Shown: positions 29,946-40,261, counted from the stretch's first letter. The stretch is 64,000 bases of DNA from Photobacterium damselae (GCF_003026815.1 NZ_PYOG01000002.1:1-64000), one strand, 5' to 3'. A program made the numbers and translations. The notes: generated by a model not told the origin, from the sequence alone.

Positions 29946-30267
29946 GGGAATGTCCTCATTTAAACCACTGTTACAAACAAAAAAAGCAATATTGTGAACC
30001 AATAATGCAAAAATTTTACAAATTATGTATTGGGCAATGTAGCGAAAAAAATTGCTTGTAACGATACCTATCTGCAAAAGTTATGATCTGAGACAGAAAT
30101 TATTTTGCGATGTTAAATTAGTGCTACAGACATGAAAAGACTTCAAAAATGAGCTGTAAATATAAAATTAAGGTTATTATTCTCGCCAATTGTTATAAAA
30201 AACTAACAAGATAATAAAATTGTTGCTTATGGCTGCTAACGTATTGTGATGTAAATGAAATTAATTC
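29946..30267. other. Non-coding region between dcuC and a LysR gene
   Basis: This is an AT-rich region holding the dcuC promoter and the 3' flank of the same-strand LysR gene. I saw no clear FNR, NarL or CRP site and no terminator hairpin. Confidence 0.5.
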
Positions 30268-31143
30268 TTATTTTTGACAATGTTGTTTAACAAAGTCCAT
30301 AAAAGTTCTTTCGGCAAGTGAAAGATACCCGGTTTTACGCCAAGCCATTGCGATATCGAGATAAACTGGTGTAGCAAAAGGTACCGCAGTCACTCCAGAT
30401 TCATGCTCTGTTACAAGCTCTAGTAAGGCTGATACAGCAAAATCATGACGAACGATGTTTAAGATCATCGGTAATAAATTGGTCTCAAATGAGATCTTTG
30501 GCTCAAGTTGATAGTCGCTACATACTCGATCAATAAATTCACGGTGGAAATATCCGGTCTTAAACATCACCATCTCTTGTTGAAAAAAATCATCAAAATT
30601 AACCTGATTCTGTTGAGCAAAAGGGTGCTCTGGGCTAACAACGGCCACCATTTGTGAAGTGAGTAGATGTTCAACATTCAGAGAGTCGGGCACATTTTCA
30701 TTGATAATAACCCCAAGATCGAGTTCACCATCTACCAACATTTTTCGAATTGATTGAGTACCTGCCTCGACCATGGTCAACTTTAAGTTTGGATAACGGC
30801 TTTTAAACCCCATTAAGATTTGAGGGAAAAAGTAAGATCCCAGCATACTCGGTACACCTAAACGAACTTCTCCTTTTTCTAATCCTCGTAGTTCTGCCAT
30901 GGCAATATTGGCATCTTTTAACTGTTGAAGAATGATCTTTGCATGTTGCAGTAACACTTCACCTTCATGAGTTAGAGTGATTTTTCGCTCATTACGATGA
31001 AATAAGTCGAGTTCAAGCTGTTGTTCTAATTTCTTAATCGCAACGCTGAGCGCGGGTTGAGCAATATGAAGCTTTTCTGCAGCTTTGGTAAAATTGCCCG
31101 CTTCGGCAAGAGCATGGAAATAGGTGAGCAGTCGAGTATCCAT
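30268..31143 (-). CDS. LysR-family regulator, YnfL-like
   Basis: A 291-residue protein with a canonical LysR HTH (GNFTKAAEKLHIAQPALSVA, residues about 17-36) and an effector-binding domain. It is divergent from an MFS exporter gene 107 bp away; the E. coli ynfL/ynfM pair has this same layout. It probably regulates that exporter through the inverted repeat at 31171-31194. The inducer is unknown. Confidence 0.85.
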   Translation of the reverse strand: MDTRLLTYFHALAEAGNFTKAAEKLHIAQPALSVAIKKLEQQLELDLFHRNERKITLTHEGEVLLQHAKIILQQLKDANIAMAELRGLEKGEVRLGVPSMLGSYFFPQILMGFKSRYPNLKLTMVEAGTQSIRKMLVDGELDLGVIINENVPDSLNVEHLLTSQMVAVVSPEHPFAQQNQVNFDDFFQQEMVMFKTGYFHREFIDRVCSDYQLEPKISFETNLLPMILNIVRHDFAVSALLELVTEHESGVTAVPFATPVYLDIAMAWRKTGYLSLAERTFMDFVKQHCQK

Positions 31144-31170
31144 TTACTATAATCTTTGTTTATAGAAGTT

Positions 31171-31194
31171 ATAGTTATTATATATTTTAACTAT
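31171..31194. promoter_or_regulatory. Candidate LysR operator
   Basis: ATAGTTA (31171-31177) and TAACTAT (31188-31194) form a perfect inverted repeat with a 10-bp AT-rich spacer between the divergent LysR and MFS genes. This fits a LysR-type T-N11-A site. Confidence 0.5.
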
Positions 31195-31250
31195 CGAGAG
31201 TAAATTGCTACTTTTATCGCAGATATCATTTCTTTAATAGGCTATATGCG

Positions 31251-32459
31251 ATGATTGAGAAAAATACTCCCGCATACCGACGAGCGAGCTTTGCCTTGGC
31301 ATTTGGCTCTTTTCTTGTGTTTTGTAACCTCTACCTTTTTCAGCCCATGCTTCCGGTAATGGCGCAGCATTTTGCAGTGAGCGAAACACAAATAAACTGG
31401 TTACTTGCCGGAGGAACGCTCATGTTAGCTATTACGCTTGTTCCTTGGGCGGTGGGTTCTGAAATCATTGGTCGCCGAAAAGTGATGATGATAAGTCTCT
31501 TTTTATTACCCGTTATTGGAGTTGCGATGGTGTTTGCCGACAATCTCTTTTGGCTGACAATTGCTCGGGCTTTAATGGGCGCGGCACTTGCGGGATTTGC
31601 AGCGGTTGCGGTGGCTTATATGGCAGAAGAGTTTACGCCAACGGCTTTGATGCTTGCTGTCGGAAGTTATATCAGTGCTAACTCACTAGGGGGTATTTCT
31701 GGTCGTTTATACGGCGGCTTTATGACGGAGCATTTCGGTTGGCATGCTGCCGTGATTGGTATGGCAATATTTAGCTTATTTGGCGCGTTATTAGTAAATT
31801 ATTTACTGCCACAGCAACAGCATTTTGTCGCCAAAAAAGGTCAATTAAAACAACATACGCAAGCGGCTATTTTCCATCTACGCCAACCTAAATTGTGGTT
31901 CGCTATGATTCTTGGCGGAATTAACTTTGCTCTATTTGTTAACCTCTATTCTGTGATGGGGTTCCGTCTGGTTGCGCCACCTTATAATTTACCTGTAAGT
32001 TACGCTTCAATGATTTTTCTCTGTTATTTAACAGGTACGGTAACAGCACGTTTAAGTGGTCGCTGGGCTGAAAAATTTGGTTCTATTTCGGGCATGGTAC
32101 TCGGTATTACTATCAGTATGCTGGGTATGTGGGTTGCACTGATTGATTCTATCTATGCGATGTTAATTGCCTTGCTATTGATCAGTTCTGGCGCATTTTT
32201 AACGCACTCATTGGCTTATGCTTGGGTTAGTCATAAGGCGACCGACGCCAAAGCAACGGCAACGGCACTGTATTTAGTTCACTATTATGTTGGTGGCAGC
32301 TTAGGTGGATTTTTCTTAATTTATTGCTGGCAGCACGGTGCATGGCTTGGTGTTGTTACTGGTGGCTCGGTTTTATATTTATTGGCTTATGTTATTTGCT
32401 GGTGGTTACATCGCTCTCATACTTCCCAAGTTAATCAATCGGTTGCTACTGCGAAATAA
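31251..32459 (+). CDS. MFS transporter, YnfM-like
   Basis: A 402-residue major facilitator with 12 predicted spans. The loop 2-3 motif appears as GSEIIGRRKVMM, and the protein resembles the YnfM/arabinose-efflux group of drug/H+ antiporters. It is divergent from a LysR gene, which is likely its regulator. The substrate is unknown. Confidence 0.85.
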   Translation: MIEKNTPAYRRASFALAFGSFLVFCNLYLFQPMLPVMAQHFAVSETQINWLLAGGTLMLAITLVPWAVGSEIIGRRKVMMISLFLLPVIGVAMVFADNLFWLTIARALMGAALAGFAAVAVAYMAEEFTPTALMLAVGSYISANSLGGISGRLYGGFMTEHFGWHAAVIGMAIFSLFGALLVNYLLPQQQHFVAKKGQLKQHTQAAIFHLRQPKLWFAMILGGINFALFVNLYSVMGFRLVAPPYNLPVSYASMIFLCYLTGTVTARLSGRWAEKFGSISGMVLGITISMLGMWVALIDSIYAMLIALLLISSGAFLTHSLAYAWVSHKATDAKATATALYLVHYYVGGSLGGFFLIYCWQHGAWLGVVTGGSVLYLLAYVICWWLHRSHTSQVNQSVATAK

Positions 32460-32495
32460 AAAAACGCAGCACTAATCGGGGGGAAGTGCTGCGTT
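32457..32495 (-). terminator. Terminator of glpABC
   Basis: AACGCAGCACT (32463-32473) pairs with AGTGCTGCGTT (32485-32495). The T-run is on the minus-strand side, just past glpC; the hairpin also follows the MFS gene on the plus strand. Confidence 0.82.
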
Positions 32496-32543
32496 AAGAT
32501 CAATAATAGAGGAAGTGTTAATTATTGTTATAAGCTTAATAAA

Positions 32544-33755
32544 TTAATCAGCTAAAGCCATCGCTAATAAAGAGATTGGATGGATGGTTTCTAGCTGTGT
32601 GTTCTCTTCAATTTGCCACTTACATGTTTCACAGTCGGTAATTGCAAAATCGGCATCCGCAGCTTTGATTTGTTCAAATAAGTCGTGACCTATCTTCATT
32701 GAAGTGTCGTAGTTTTCAGTCTTAAAGCCGTAAGTTCCGGCAAGACCACAGCATTGACTATCAAGCACTTGAAGTTCTAGCCCAGGGATCATTTTAAGCA
32801 GTTCGATGGTGTATAAGGTTCCACCCATGCGCTCAAGGTGACATGGTGTGTGGTAAACCACTTTTTTATTAATTGGCTTCATTTTTGGCATATTGCCGTT
32901 CATGAACTCTTTCAATAAAAACTTCGTCACATACTCAATTTTGTTGGCTACTTTGCTGTTATCAACCTTTAATACATGAGGATATTCTTCGCGTAATGTA
33001 AAGGCGCAAGTGGAAGAGGTTGAGACGATAGTTGAATCATACTGCTCAATGGCTTGTTCAAAGTTTTTAACATTAAGACGAGCGTTTTTCTTCGCTTTAT
33101 CAAAGAATCCATTAGCAATTAGAGGTACGCCGCAGCATTTCTCTTTACCCATCAACTGGACGCCTAATCCCATTGCATTCATCACTTTGACAAAATCTTT
33201 ACCTTGGTCTGGATTGTTATAATTTACATAGCAACCGTGGAAATAGTGCACATGACGAGTAAAGTTTTGCTGTTCTTGACCGTGTTTTTTATACCAGCCA
33301 CGGAAAGTACCGTGAGAGTATTTCGGTAAGCTTTTATGGTCATGTACACCAATGGTTTTATGCATGATGGTTTTGACCGGCTTTGATCCTGTTACTGCAT
33401 TGATAACCGGCGCAAAAGGTGTTGCAACAGTACCCATTAAATCGGTGTGACTTAAGACAAAATCACGAATTGTTTTAATGTTCAGATCCATTTTGGCATG
33501 CTGATCACGAGCTGAAGCAATCAGATCACCAATTTTCACACCCGATGGGCAGGCGGTTTCACAGCGCTTGCAGTTGGTACATAACTTTAGGGTTTCATCA
33601 TAAAAATCAGGGCTTTTAATACGTAAGCGTTCGCCATCTGGTCCACACTGTTTTGGGCCCGGATATTGAGGATTGGCTTTAGCAACAGGGCAGTAGACGG
33701 TACATACTGTACATTTAATACATTGGTCGAAACTGGTGTCTTTTAGTAGGCTCAT
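32544..33755 (-). CDS. glpC: Anaerobic glycerol-3-phosphate dehydrogenase subunit C
   Basis: A 403-residue iron-sulfur protein, the membrane-anchoring and electron-transfer subunit of the GlpABC complex. The N-terminal part has two 4Fe-4S motifs ([12 protein letters not shown] and [12 protein letters not shown]), and two CCG domains follow (GKEKCCGVP and [13 protein letters not shown]). It passes electrons from G3P oxidation to menaquinone for fumarate or nitrate respiration. It is the third gene of the operon, overlapping glpB by 4 bp. Confidence 0.94.
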   Translation of the reverse strand: MSLLKDTSFDQCIKCTVCTVYCPVAKANPQYPGPKQCGPDGERLRIKSPDFYDETLKLCTNCKRCETACPSGVKIGDLIASARDQHAKMDLNIKTIRDFVLSHTDLMGTVATPFAPVINAVTGSKPVKTIMHKTIGVHDHKSLPKYSHGTFRGWYKKHGQEQQNFTRHVHYFHGCYVNYNNPDQGKDFVKVMNAMGLGVQLMGKEKCCGVPLIANGFFDKAKKNARLNVKNFEQAIEQYDSTIVSTSSTCAFTLREEYPHVLKVDNSKVANKIEYVTKFLLKEFMNGNMPKMKPINKKVVYHTPCHLERMGGTLYTIELLKMIPGLELQVLDSQCCGLAGTYGFKTENYDTSMKIGHDLFEQIKAADADFAITDCETCKWQIEENTQLETIHPISLLAMALAD

Positions 33756-35074
33756 GCTGTTGCCCCTTCTACTTGTTGCTCTGTTTGCTGGTGTTGCTTG
33801 ATAATTTGTTCTGCGACATAAAAACCGGTACTGATGGCTACGCCACTGCCACAGCCTTGGAATACAGGATCATAATGGGCCATAAGTGCTCCGGCACAAT
33901 AGAGGTTTTCTATCGTTTGACCTTGAATACTTGGTTGTAACTGGGTATTAGATTCAATACCAATGGCCATAAATGGATGTGCTTGCTTGGCAAAAAACTG
34001 TTTTTGATACCAGTGATCGCGGTGCGAGTTTTCTGCCATATCTAAGTTGAAAATAGGCTCTTCGATATGCGTTCTATGAGCGGTCATTCCTTTACTGAAG
34101 AAACTGCCCGTTGCAATTAGGTAGTGCTCTGCTTGAAGAGGCATATCCCAATGGTTACGAGTAAAAATATGTTTTAAACGACCGTGTTCGAAGACGCCTT
34201 GCTTAACTTCATCACCCACTAAGATTAAACCACCTAATGATTTGAAATAGGCCTTCATCGCTTCTTCTATACGAATACCCAATAATGATGGCGGCATAGT
34301 GGGTAGTTCACAAATGTTGTAGCCTGTTAGCTCCTCTAGACGCTTAATTACTTTTGCGCCATCGCCATTACCAAACACAGCGGGAACGACAACAAGATCT
34401 GCGCGACCAACCCGAATTTTCATATCATCAGCAAAGACTTTTAATTTGGCTTCATCTTTGAGTACTCGGCCAATATCGATTGAACGAAATTCACAAGGAT
34501 TACGCTGCATTTTGGCAAAATCGGGTAGTTCAACTGCGGCGGTTATGATCTCAACATGGTTAAATTGAGACAGTTTGCGAAGATTATCTGCCGCCAATTC
34601 TGGTTGAAAATCACGGAATCCATCCATGGTCACTAAAGCAAGGCGCTGAATACCTTTACTTAAATTATGCAGAGGGAAGGGGTGTACAGTTTGTTGTGAT
34701 AACCAAGTTGCACGAAATGTTCCCATTGGCGTTAAACGTAAGTGGTTGGTGAAATCTGCTTGATGGCTAAGTTCAATACCACGTTTTGCCATGGTGTGTT
34801 GATACCACTCAAGAGCACGTTTCACAACATCTGAACCCAGTTTACTGTAGGGATGATTTGGGCTTTGTAGTGCCAGCTCAGTAAAGGCATCAAACGGTTT
34901 TTCAACTAATTGACCATCGGGTAGACGGCTAAGTAAATCAATTGATCCTGATGAAAAATGAAGGGCACTTTGGCCTGCTGCAACAACGGCGGTTTTTAAG
35001 CCAGCTTCAGCACAACGAATCGCACCACTTAAGCCAGCAACGCCACCGCCAATTACTAAAGTATCAAATTTCAT
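33752..35074 (-). CDS. glpB: Anaerobic glycerol-3-phosphate dehydrogenase subunit B
   Basis: A 440-residue flavoprotein with an N-terminal dinucleotide fold ([20 protein letters not shown]), the [15 protein letters not shown] segment of GlpB and a C-terminal [11 protein letters not shown]. With GlpA it forms the soluble catalytic dimer. It overlaps both glpA and glpC by 4 bp, which indicates translational coupling. Confidence 0.94.
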   Translation of the reverse strand: MKFDTLVIGGGVAGLSGAIRCAEAGLKTAVVAAGQSALHFSSGSIDLLSRLPDGQLVEKPFDAFTELALQSPNHPYSKLGSDVVKRALEWYQHTMAKRGIELSHQADFTNHLRLTPMGTFRATWLSQQTVHPFPLHNLSKGIQRLALVTMDGFRDFQPELAADNLRKLSQFNHVEIITAAVELPDFAKMQRNPCEFRSIDIGRVLKDEAKLKVFADDMKIRVGRADLVVVPAVFGNGDGAKVIKRLEELTGYNICELPTMPPSLLGIRIEEAMKAYFKSLGGLILVGDEVKQGVFEHGRLKHIFTRNHWDMPLQAEHYLIATGSFFSKGMTAHRTHIEEPIFNLDMAENSHRDHWYQKQFFAKQAHPFMAIGIESNTQLQPSIQGQTIENLYCAGALMAHYDPVFQGCGSGVAISTGFYVAEQIIKQHQQTEQQVEGATA

Positions 35075-36732
35075 AATGCGGCCTCGTCTGTGTATTGCTG
35101 TTGTTGTGGGTTTTGTTCATCGGTTTGTGGAATATCGCTAACACCAAATAAGCCTTCATAAATCCAATAGGTAAATTCGCCTTCGCGTAGGGCATCACCC
35201 CAGAAAACAGGTTTGATCCCTTTCCAGCGCTCTTCTAAGAAATGTTGTAATAATTGACTTGCTTGGGTACCAGTTGCATCGCCATATTCGGCAAAGAGAC
35301 CTGCGGCACGGTAAGAGCATAACTCGCCTTGACAAGGACCCATACCAACCCGAGTTCGACGACGTAGATCAACGAGGTTATGAACATCTAGCTCTTTGAT
35401 TGCGTATTCCACTTCGCCACTGGTCACCATTTCACATTCACAGATAACCGCTTGGCTTTTCTTCTCTTCTTTGAGGAATTTTGCGGCGCGTTCACCATGA
35501 CGGTAATACGCTGATTGGTAGACGGGTTTAGCAAGGCTTGCGGTATGTTTAATGTTATCTGATGCCTGCTCAGAACCAGGAAGCGGTTTCTCATGGGTAA
35601 TACAAGGCATCGTATTGCCCAGCTTTTTCGCAACAAGATCGGTCGTCCATTCTGCCATCATGCGATAAGTCATAAGCTTACCGCCGGTAATGGTGATAAA
35701 TCCGTCCATACCATCGCGTTCATGGTGATCAAGCAGAACAATACCTCGACTGATATTTCGACCGCTGGTATCGCCATCTACGGCAACAAGTGGGCGAACA
35801 CCAGCATAGGCTCGAAGGACGCGGGTATTGGCCATAATTGGCGCAAGTTTAGTGCCTTCTTCAAGTAAGATATCAATCTCTTTACTGGTGACATGAAGAT
35901 CATCAATTTTGTCATAATCAATACGTTCAGAAGTGGTACCAATAAGAGAGATGGTATCACCTGGTACCAAAATATCGGCATCGGATGGTTTACGACAGCG
36001 GTTGATCACCAAATTGTTAATGCGGTAATCCAGGATCAATAGGGATCCTTTGGCTGGGAACATTTTGATATTAAGATCGGCATACTCACAAATTTGTTGG
36101 CCCCAGATCCCCGCGGCATTGACTACCTGTTTTGCACGTATCTCAAAGTGTTCGCCTGTTTTTAAATTTAGGCAATTAACCCCTTTTACCGTATGTCCAT
36201 CACGAATGAGGCTAGTTACCATAGTGTGGTTAAATAATCGAGCACCATGCTCAACCGCATCAATTACGTTTGACGCTGCTAATCGGAATGGATCTAAGGT
36301 GCCATCTGGAACTTTGACTGCACCAATTAGGTTAGGGTTACAGTTTGGCTCAAGACGTAGGGCTTCTTGAGGGGTTAATTGTTCTACGTCAATATCGGCT
36401 TGCTGACACGATGTAATAAATTGTTTTTGGAAATCGAGATCATCATCAGGCAAAGAGATAAAGAGACCTTGTGTATCTTCAACACAGTGACGGGCTATTT
36501 TTTTCAGGATTCGGTTTTCGACAATACACTCACGAGCAGATTCACTGTCTGTTACCGCATAGCGAGCACCAGAGTGAAGTAGGCCGTGATTTCGACCGGT
36601 TGTACCAGAGGCGAGATCATCCTTTTCGATAAGTATGCAGTTGATGCCACGTAGTGCACAGTCACGCATAATGCCTGTACCTGTTGCGCCACCACCAATA
36701 ATTACGACGTCTGTTTCAAACCAACTAGTCAT
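35071..36732 (-). CDS. glpA: Anaerobic glycerol-3-phosphate dehydrogenase subunit A
   Basis: A 553-residue catalytic subunit that oxidises sn-glycerol 3-phosphate to dihydroxyacetone phosphate. The N-terminal FAD motif is [21 protein letters not shown], shortened here to its core [24 protein letters not shown] is also conserved. A C-terminal BFD-like [2Fe-2S] region carries CECE and [10 protein letters not shown]. It is the first gene of glpABC. No good ribosome binding site is seen, and a GlpR-like sequence overlaps the start. Confidence 0.95.
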   Translation of the reverse strand: MTSWFETDVVIIGGGATGTGIMRDCALRGINCILIEKDDLASGTTGRNHGLLHSGARYAVTDSESARECIVENRILKKIARHCVEDTQGLFISLPDDDLDFQKQFITSCQQADIDVEQLTPQEALRLEPNCNPNLIGAVKVPDGTLDPFRLAASNVIDAVEHGARLFNHTMVTSLIRDGHTVKGVNCLNLKTGEHFEIRAKQVVNAAGIWGQQICEYADLNIKMFPAKGSLLILDYRINNLVINRCRKPSDADILVPGDTISLIGTTSERIDYDKIDDLHVTSKEIDILLEEGTKLAPIMANTRVLRAYAGVRPLVAVDGDTSGRNISRGIVLLDHHERDGMDGFITITGGKLMTYRMMAEWTTDLVAKKLGNTMPCITHEKPLPGSEQASDNIKHTASLAKPVYQSAYYRHGERAAKFLKEEKKSQAVICECEMVTSGEVEYAIKELDVHNLVDLRRRTRVGMGPCQGELCSYRAAGLFAEYGDATGTQASQLLQHFLEERWKGIKPVFWGDALREGEFTYWIYEGLFGVSDIPQTDEQNPQQQQYTDEAAL

Positions 36733-36749
36733 GTTCGTTTTCGCTTATT
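36730..36749. promoter_or_regulatory. GlpR-like half operator at the glpA start
   Basis: ATGTTCGTTTTCG (36731-36743) matches one arm of the E. coli GlpR consensus (ATGTTCG). It overlaps the glpA start codon, where binding would block transcription. Confidence 0.4.
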
Positions 36750-36840
36750 GTTGTTTTTTTGCTCACACAGAACCGCATGGATTCCTTTCTTGTGGCTAAA
36801 TATGCCATTTTTTATGGGGGTATTATTTGATCGGTACCTC

Positions 36841-36884
36841 AAAATGCGCGAACGAACATTATTTAATGAACGAAAACGCAAAAA
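36841..36884. promoter_or_regulatory. Two GlpR-like operators upstream of glpA
   Basis: At 36841-36860 the right arm AACGAACATT matches the GlpR consensus exactly. At 36865-36884 the left arm AATG..CG..AACG matches. With the site at 36730 this gives three candidate operators, the multiple-site layout known for glp operons. The regulator gene is not in the window. Confidence 0.5.
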
Positions 36885-36994
36885 CTTTGAACTTGAGCGT
36901 ATTACTTTTATCGTGAATGCTGTTTATTTTAATTTGAAACTGTATATTCTTTATTCATCATAGGCATAGATAGTTCGCTGTAAGGAGTCACTAT

Positions 36995-37270
36995 ATGAAT
37001 AAGAAGTTAATTGGACTGTTTGCTCTGCTTTGTTCTGGCGTTGTATCGGCTGCGACCTACTCAACACCAGTAAAACCTGTGGTTGTGGTTAATGATGGCT
37101 TATTAGGACAGCGAGTTTGCTATTACGATGGGAAATCGTTCTCTCTTGGTTCAATTCTGCAGGTGGGTAAGCATTATATGATCTGTAAAGAAGCCTTTGA
37201 TTATGAATCGAATGGCAATTTGCGTTGGTATCCACTAGATGAAGATAAGGCATCATCGAGTAAGAAATAG
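36995..37270 (+). CDS. YnjH-like DUF1496 secreted protein
   Basis: A 91-residue protein with a signal peptide (residues 1-19, ending VSA). The mature part carries the DUF1496 pattern RVCYYDGKSFSLGSILQVG with a second Cys in MICKEAF, probably a disulfide pair. The role of the family is unknown. AAGGAG lies eight bases before the ATG. It is a single gene divergent from glpABC. Confidence 0.82.
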   Translation: MNKKLIGLFALLCSGVVSAATYSTPVKPVVVVNDGLLGQRVCYYDGKSFSLGSILQVGKHYMICKEAFDYESNGNLRWYPLDEDKASSSKK

Positions 37271-37273
37271 CGG

Positions 37274-37327
37274 ATATACCCAAGTAATTCTCGCTAAATG
37301 ATGTTGTCTGAATAGACTTGGGTATAT
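37274..37327. repeat. Palindromic intergenic repeat, copy 3
   Basis: ATATACCCAAGT (37274-37285) and ACTTGGGTATAT (37316-37327) are a perfect 12-bp inverted repeat with a 30-nt loop. There is no T-run, so it is not a normal terminator. It shares its ends with the other copies. Confidence 0.6.
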
Positions 37328-37358
37328 AAGGCGCTAAGGGGAAAAGGAATTAGTACCG

Positions 37359-37913
37359 TTATTTTTTGAGCACCAGTTGATTGTTATCTAAAACATAAAC
37401 TTGAGATTTGGCAACATCAGCAGGTAGGGCATAAGGCGTGTTTTCGCCGTGGGTTTTGTAATCGATCTGGATCGTGACAGGATCGGTTTTAAGTATATTG
37501 ATCTTTTCAACTGCAATTCGATCGCCAATAAACACATTTGCAACATTATTGAGTTTGTTGGCATTTTCTTTAAATAAAGCTAAATAATAGAAAGATCCGC
37601 TACCTGAATTGGTCATGATAAAGGTTGAGGCTAAGTAATTATTGCTTTGTTTAATCTGATTGGTGTCTAGATAAATAGTGCTGTTATCTCCTTCATCTTC
37701 TCCTTGGTAATGACCAACAAGATAAGGTTGTTGCTGCAACTTCTCTATTGCATCTAAATGAATGGATGATTGAGTATCTGGCACCATGACTTGCCAATGT
37801 TGAGGATGCTTAACTAACTGAGTTAAGGGTTCTGATTCGTTGTTTTGCGCCCCAACATAAAGACTTCCTGCACCTAAAATAATTGCGGTTGTTAATAAAG
37901 CCCATTTTTTCAT
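37359..37913 (-). CDS. Exported protein of unknown function
   Basis: A 184-residue protein, not recognised. Residues 1-22 are a signal peptide or anchor (ALLTTAIILGAGSLYVGA). The rest is soluble and probably beta-rich, with no Cys and no known motif. Repeat elements of the same palindromic family flank it on both sides (37274-37327 and 37938-37970). It is probably periplasmic. Confidence 0.65.
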   Translation of the reverse strand: MKKWALLTTAIILGAGSLYVGAQNNESEPLTQLVKHPQHWQVMVPDTQSSIHLDAIEKLQQQPYLVGHYQGEDEGDNSTIYLDTNQIKQSNNYLASTFIMTNSGSGSFYYLALFKENANKLNNVANVFIGDRIAVEKINILKTDPVTIQIDYKTHGENTPYALPADVAKSQVYVLDNNQLVLKK

Positions 37914-37937
37914 GACTGATCCTCGTTGTTTACGTTT

Positions 37938-37970
37938 TATACTCAGCTACTTGAGGTTACTTGGGTATAT
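37938..37970. repeat. Palindromic intergenic repeat, copy 4
   Basis: TATACTCAGCTACTTGAG followed by GTTACTTGGGTATAT. The outer ends (TATACTCA and TGGGTATA) pair, and read on the other strand it begins ATATACCCAAGTAACCTC, as copies 1, 3 and 6 do with small changes. Confidence 0.6.
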
Positions 37971-38055
37971 TAAGGATAGGACAAGATTCGGTATTTTTAG
38001 TTTCTTCTGTTATTGAGTATACTTTGTGCCATTCTCTGTTTAGATTTTTATTATT

Positions 38056-38730
38056 ATGGCAACGGGTTACCTAACATTTCTTATTCCTGCACTGCTAGGT
38101 GCACAACTGGTGTTTTCTCTTGTTTTAACCAAAGGGGAAATTTGTCCTGGACAACGTGGACGAGTACATAAAACCCTTCCGGTATTGCTGCTCGGTTGGA
38201 TTATTGCAACGATTGCTCAACCTTTTGCTGTTCTTCCTTTTTTAGCGCTAGCTTTTTTTACAGTAAAAGTAAAAACCGGTAAAACACGTGATGCGGGACC
38301 AATTAAAGCCCTTTATGGTGCCGATGTTCTTGCCGCTTTTTGTTGGCTTTTACTTCTCCCATCAATGACATTAGCGCAAACTGGGTTAAGTCTTGTTTCT
38401 ATTGTGCTATTTGGTGCTTTAGTCGGTCACTTATTGTTGACACAAGCGCGTACTCGATTACAAGCTTTTCATAAGATTCTGCCTTTTGCGGGGTTTGCGA
38501 GTGGTATCTTGGCTGTTTTGTGCTTATGTGCCCATATGATGACATTGAGTGAGCAACAAGTAAGCCAATTAACGGGATCATTTATTGCTGCATTGGTATT
38601 GCTGGTAGCGAGTCTTTTAGTATGGGTTGGTCATATTCTGCTACATAAAACGGTGAATAAGTGGCAGTTGTTGGTAGCTCTTGCTCTTTTGATTCTTTCT
38701 GGTGCTATTCAGCTTAATTTATTTTATTGA
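38056..38730 (+). CDS. Seven-span membrane protein, unknown
   Basis: A 224-residue, very hydrophobic protein with about seven membrane segments. No known transporter or enzyme motif is seen; the loop KGEICPGQRGRVHK near residue 26 and KVKTGKTRDAG near residue 74 are the main polar parts. The ribosome binding site is weak. I do not recognise the family. Confidence 0.65.
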   Translation: MATGYLTFLIPALLGAQLVFSLVLTKGEICPGQRGRVHKTLPVLLLGWIIATIAQPFAVLPFLALAFFTVKVKTGKTRDAGPIKALYGADVLAAFCWLLLLPSMTLAQTGLSLVSIVLFGALVGHLLLTQARTRLQAFHKILPFAGFASGILAVLCLCAHMMTLSEQQVSQLTGSFIAALVLLVASLLVWVGHILLHKTVNKWQLLVALALLILSGAIQLNLFY

Positions 38731-38875
38731 TTTTTAGCGTTAAAACTTAGCGCCCAAATTCTGTAAACATTGAGCCTTGTCGATTTGTGATATCGGTGAG
38801 GCTTTTTTTGGTCTCTTTATTGTTATAGCGACTATTCTTAATAAGGTGGTTACCTATTTTAGGGTTGGAGGTTAT

Positions 38876-39064
38876 ATGGAGATCAATAACTTACTAGGTA
38901 TGGATGGTAACATTGTTATCGGTATTGTTAATGAAAGACTGCGTTTAGAATGTTGCAGTATGGATGAGCTTGTTAGCCGTTATGAGCTTGATCAAGATGA
39001 ATTAACAGAAAAAATGGCACAAATGGGGTATCAATACGACCCTCTTACCAATCAATTTCGCTAA
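38876..39064 (+). CDS. DUF4250 small protein
   Basis: A 62-residue protein matching the DUF4250 pattern: LLGMDGNIVIGIVNERLR, a middle acidic helix, then MGYQYDPLTNQF. The function is unknown. ATG 38876 follows TTGGAGG. A longer frame from 38777 would add hydrophobic residues without a ribosome binding site and is not used. Confidence 0.8.
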   Translation: MEINNLLGMDGNIVIGIVNERLRLECCSMDELVSRYELDQDELTEKMAQMGYQYDPLTNQFR

Positions 39065-39100
39065 AAGTGTTATTCGCAATATCATCACATTGGTAAACCG

Positions 39101-39148
39101 CAACCTCAATATACGAGCCTAGGCTATTTGTGTATTGAGGTTGTTTTT
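39101..39148. terminator. Bidirectional terminator between DUF4250 gene and metR
   Basis: CAACCTCAATA (39101-39111) pairs with TATTGAGGTTG (39133-39143), followed by TTTTT. A 10-bp palindrome, AGCCTAGGCT, lies in the loop. The stem overlaps the last codons of metR. Confidence 0.85.
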
Positions 39149-40047
39149 ATATCGGCTAAATGGTGCTGACACTGCTCTTTAGCGGTAGCAAAGAAGGCTT
39201 GTAAATAAGGCTTTTTCTTATCTGCTTCTCTTACTGCGGCAAATAAACGTCGCCATAGTCCTTGCTCTAACGGTTTACTGCTAATCAATCCTTGCTTGGC
39301 AAAATCATCTACAGCCCAGTTTGGTAGAGCGGCAACACCTAAGTTTGCTGAAACCATTTGAATCAACATTAAAGTATTATCTGCTTGTTTCCATTGCCGT
39401 GGCTCGATGTGGGCAGGCTGTAGAAAATGTTTAACGAGATCAAGGCGCTTTTTCTGCACTGGATAACTGATTATGGTTTGCGATTGCAGATCTTGCGGTG
39501 TTATCGACGTTAGTTTGGCAAGAGGTGAGTGATTCGCAACAATTAATCGCATTTCAAAATCAAAGAGTGGCTCGTAGTGAATATCGCTGCGAGTTTGAAT
39601 ATCAGATGTGATCACAAGATCTAACTCGCCTGATGCCAATGCTGGTATGGGTTCAAAACTAAAGCCAGAAGAAAAATCGAGGCCGACATTTGACCAATGG
39701 CGCTGATATTCTTTTAAAGCAGGCATGAGCCATTGAAAACATGAATGGCACTCAATAGCCATATGTAAACGACCCGAATTACTTTGCTGTAGATCTGAGA
39801 TATCTGTTTCTGCTTGAAAGATTTTTGGGATGATCTCATCGGCTAAAGTTAATAAGCAGTGGCCCTCTTGCGTAAATTTCACCGGGCGAGTTTTTCGTAA
39901 AAAAAGTTGGCAACCGAGTCTTAATTCAAGATCTTTGATTTGATGAGATAGAGCCGATTGAGTGAGGCACAGTGTATTTGCAGTGGCACTCAATGAGCCA
40001 GTTTCTCGTAATGTTGTTAGGGTTTTGAGGTGTTTGAGTTCAATCAT
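39124..40047 (-). CDS. metR: LysR-family regulator MetR
   Basis: A 307-residue LysR protein highly similar in its N terminus to MetR (IELKHLKTLTTLRETGSLSA, CLTQSALSHQIKDLE). MetR activates metE and related genes with homocysteine as coregulator. It is divergent from metE with MetJ and MetR sites between them, the classic arrangement. Confidence 0.93.
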   Translation of the reverse strand: MIELKHLKTLTTLRETGSLSATANTLCLTQSALSHQIKDLELRLGCQLFLRKTRPVKFTQEGHCLLTLADEIIPKIFQAETDISDLQQSNSGRLHMAIECHSCFQWLMPALKEYQRHWSNVGLDFSSGFSFEPIPALASGELDLVITSDIQTRSDIHYEPLFDFEMRLIVANHSPLAKLTSITPQDLQSQTIISYPVQKKRLDLVKHFLQPAHIEPRQWKQADNTLMLIQMVSANLGVAALPNWAVDDFAKQGLISSKPLEQGLWRRLFAAVREADKKKPYLQAFFATAKEQCQHHLADIKTTSIHK

Positions 40048-40114
40048 ACAACAACGATCCTTGTTATTTTATGAGTCATTAGATATTCACTGTAACGTGT
40101 AACTATGGAGCTGT

Positions 40115-40130
40115 AAACATCTAGACGTCT
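40115..40130. promoter_or_regulatory. MetJ operator (two adjacent met boxes)
   Basis: A perfect met box AGACGTCT (40123-40130) is directly preceded by AAACATCT (40115-40122), six of eight matches. Tandem 8-bp boxes are the binding unit of the S-adenosylmethionine-dependent repressor MetJ. Confidence 0.75.
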
Positions 40131-40151
40131 ATAATGTCAATGTTAGTAAGT

Positions 40152-40164
40152 TGAGTAAATTTCA
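40152..40164. promoter_or_regulatory. MetR binding site
   Basis: TGAGTAAATTTCA matches the MetR consensus TGAA-N5-TTCA with one mismatch. It lies between metR and metE, downstream of the met boxes. Confidence 0.6.
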
Positions 40165-40261
40165 TAATCTACTTCAATTCTTTGTGATTGTTATCACTTC
40201 TTGCTTCCCGCAAGGTAAAGGCTAATCAGAACGTAATGGAATAACGTAAAGGGATTGCACG

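Noticed and set aside
30078-30267. FNR box for dcuC
   Set aside because: No TTGAT-N4-ATCAA or close variant was found on either strand.
36826-36843. TTTGA-N8-TCAAA palindrome as an FNR or CRP site before glpA
   Set aside because: The spacer is two bases too long for either protein; it may still be relevant but is not a supported site.
36748-36963. A 71-codon plus-strand frame in the glpA upstream region
   Set aside because: It overlaps the GlpR-like sites and the glp promoter and has no ribosome binding site and no protein-like composition.
40048-40261. Cobalamin riboswitch upstream of metE
   Set aside because: The gap is about 210 bp and contains MetJ and MetR sites; no B12-box-like sequence was recognised.
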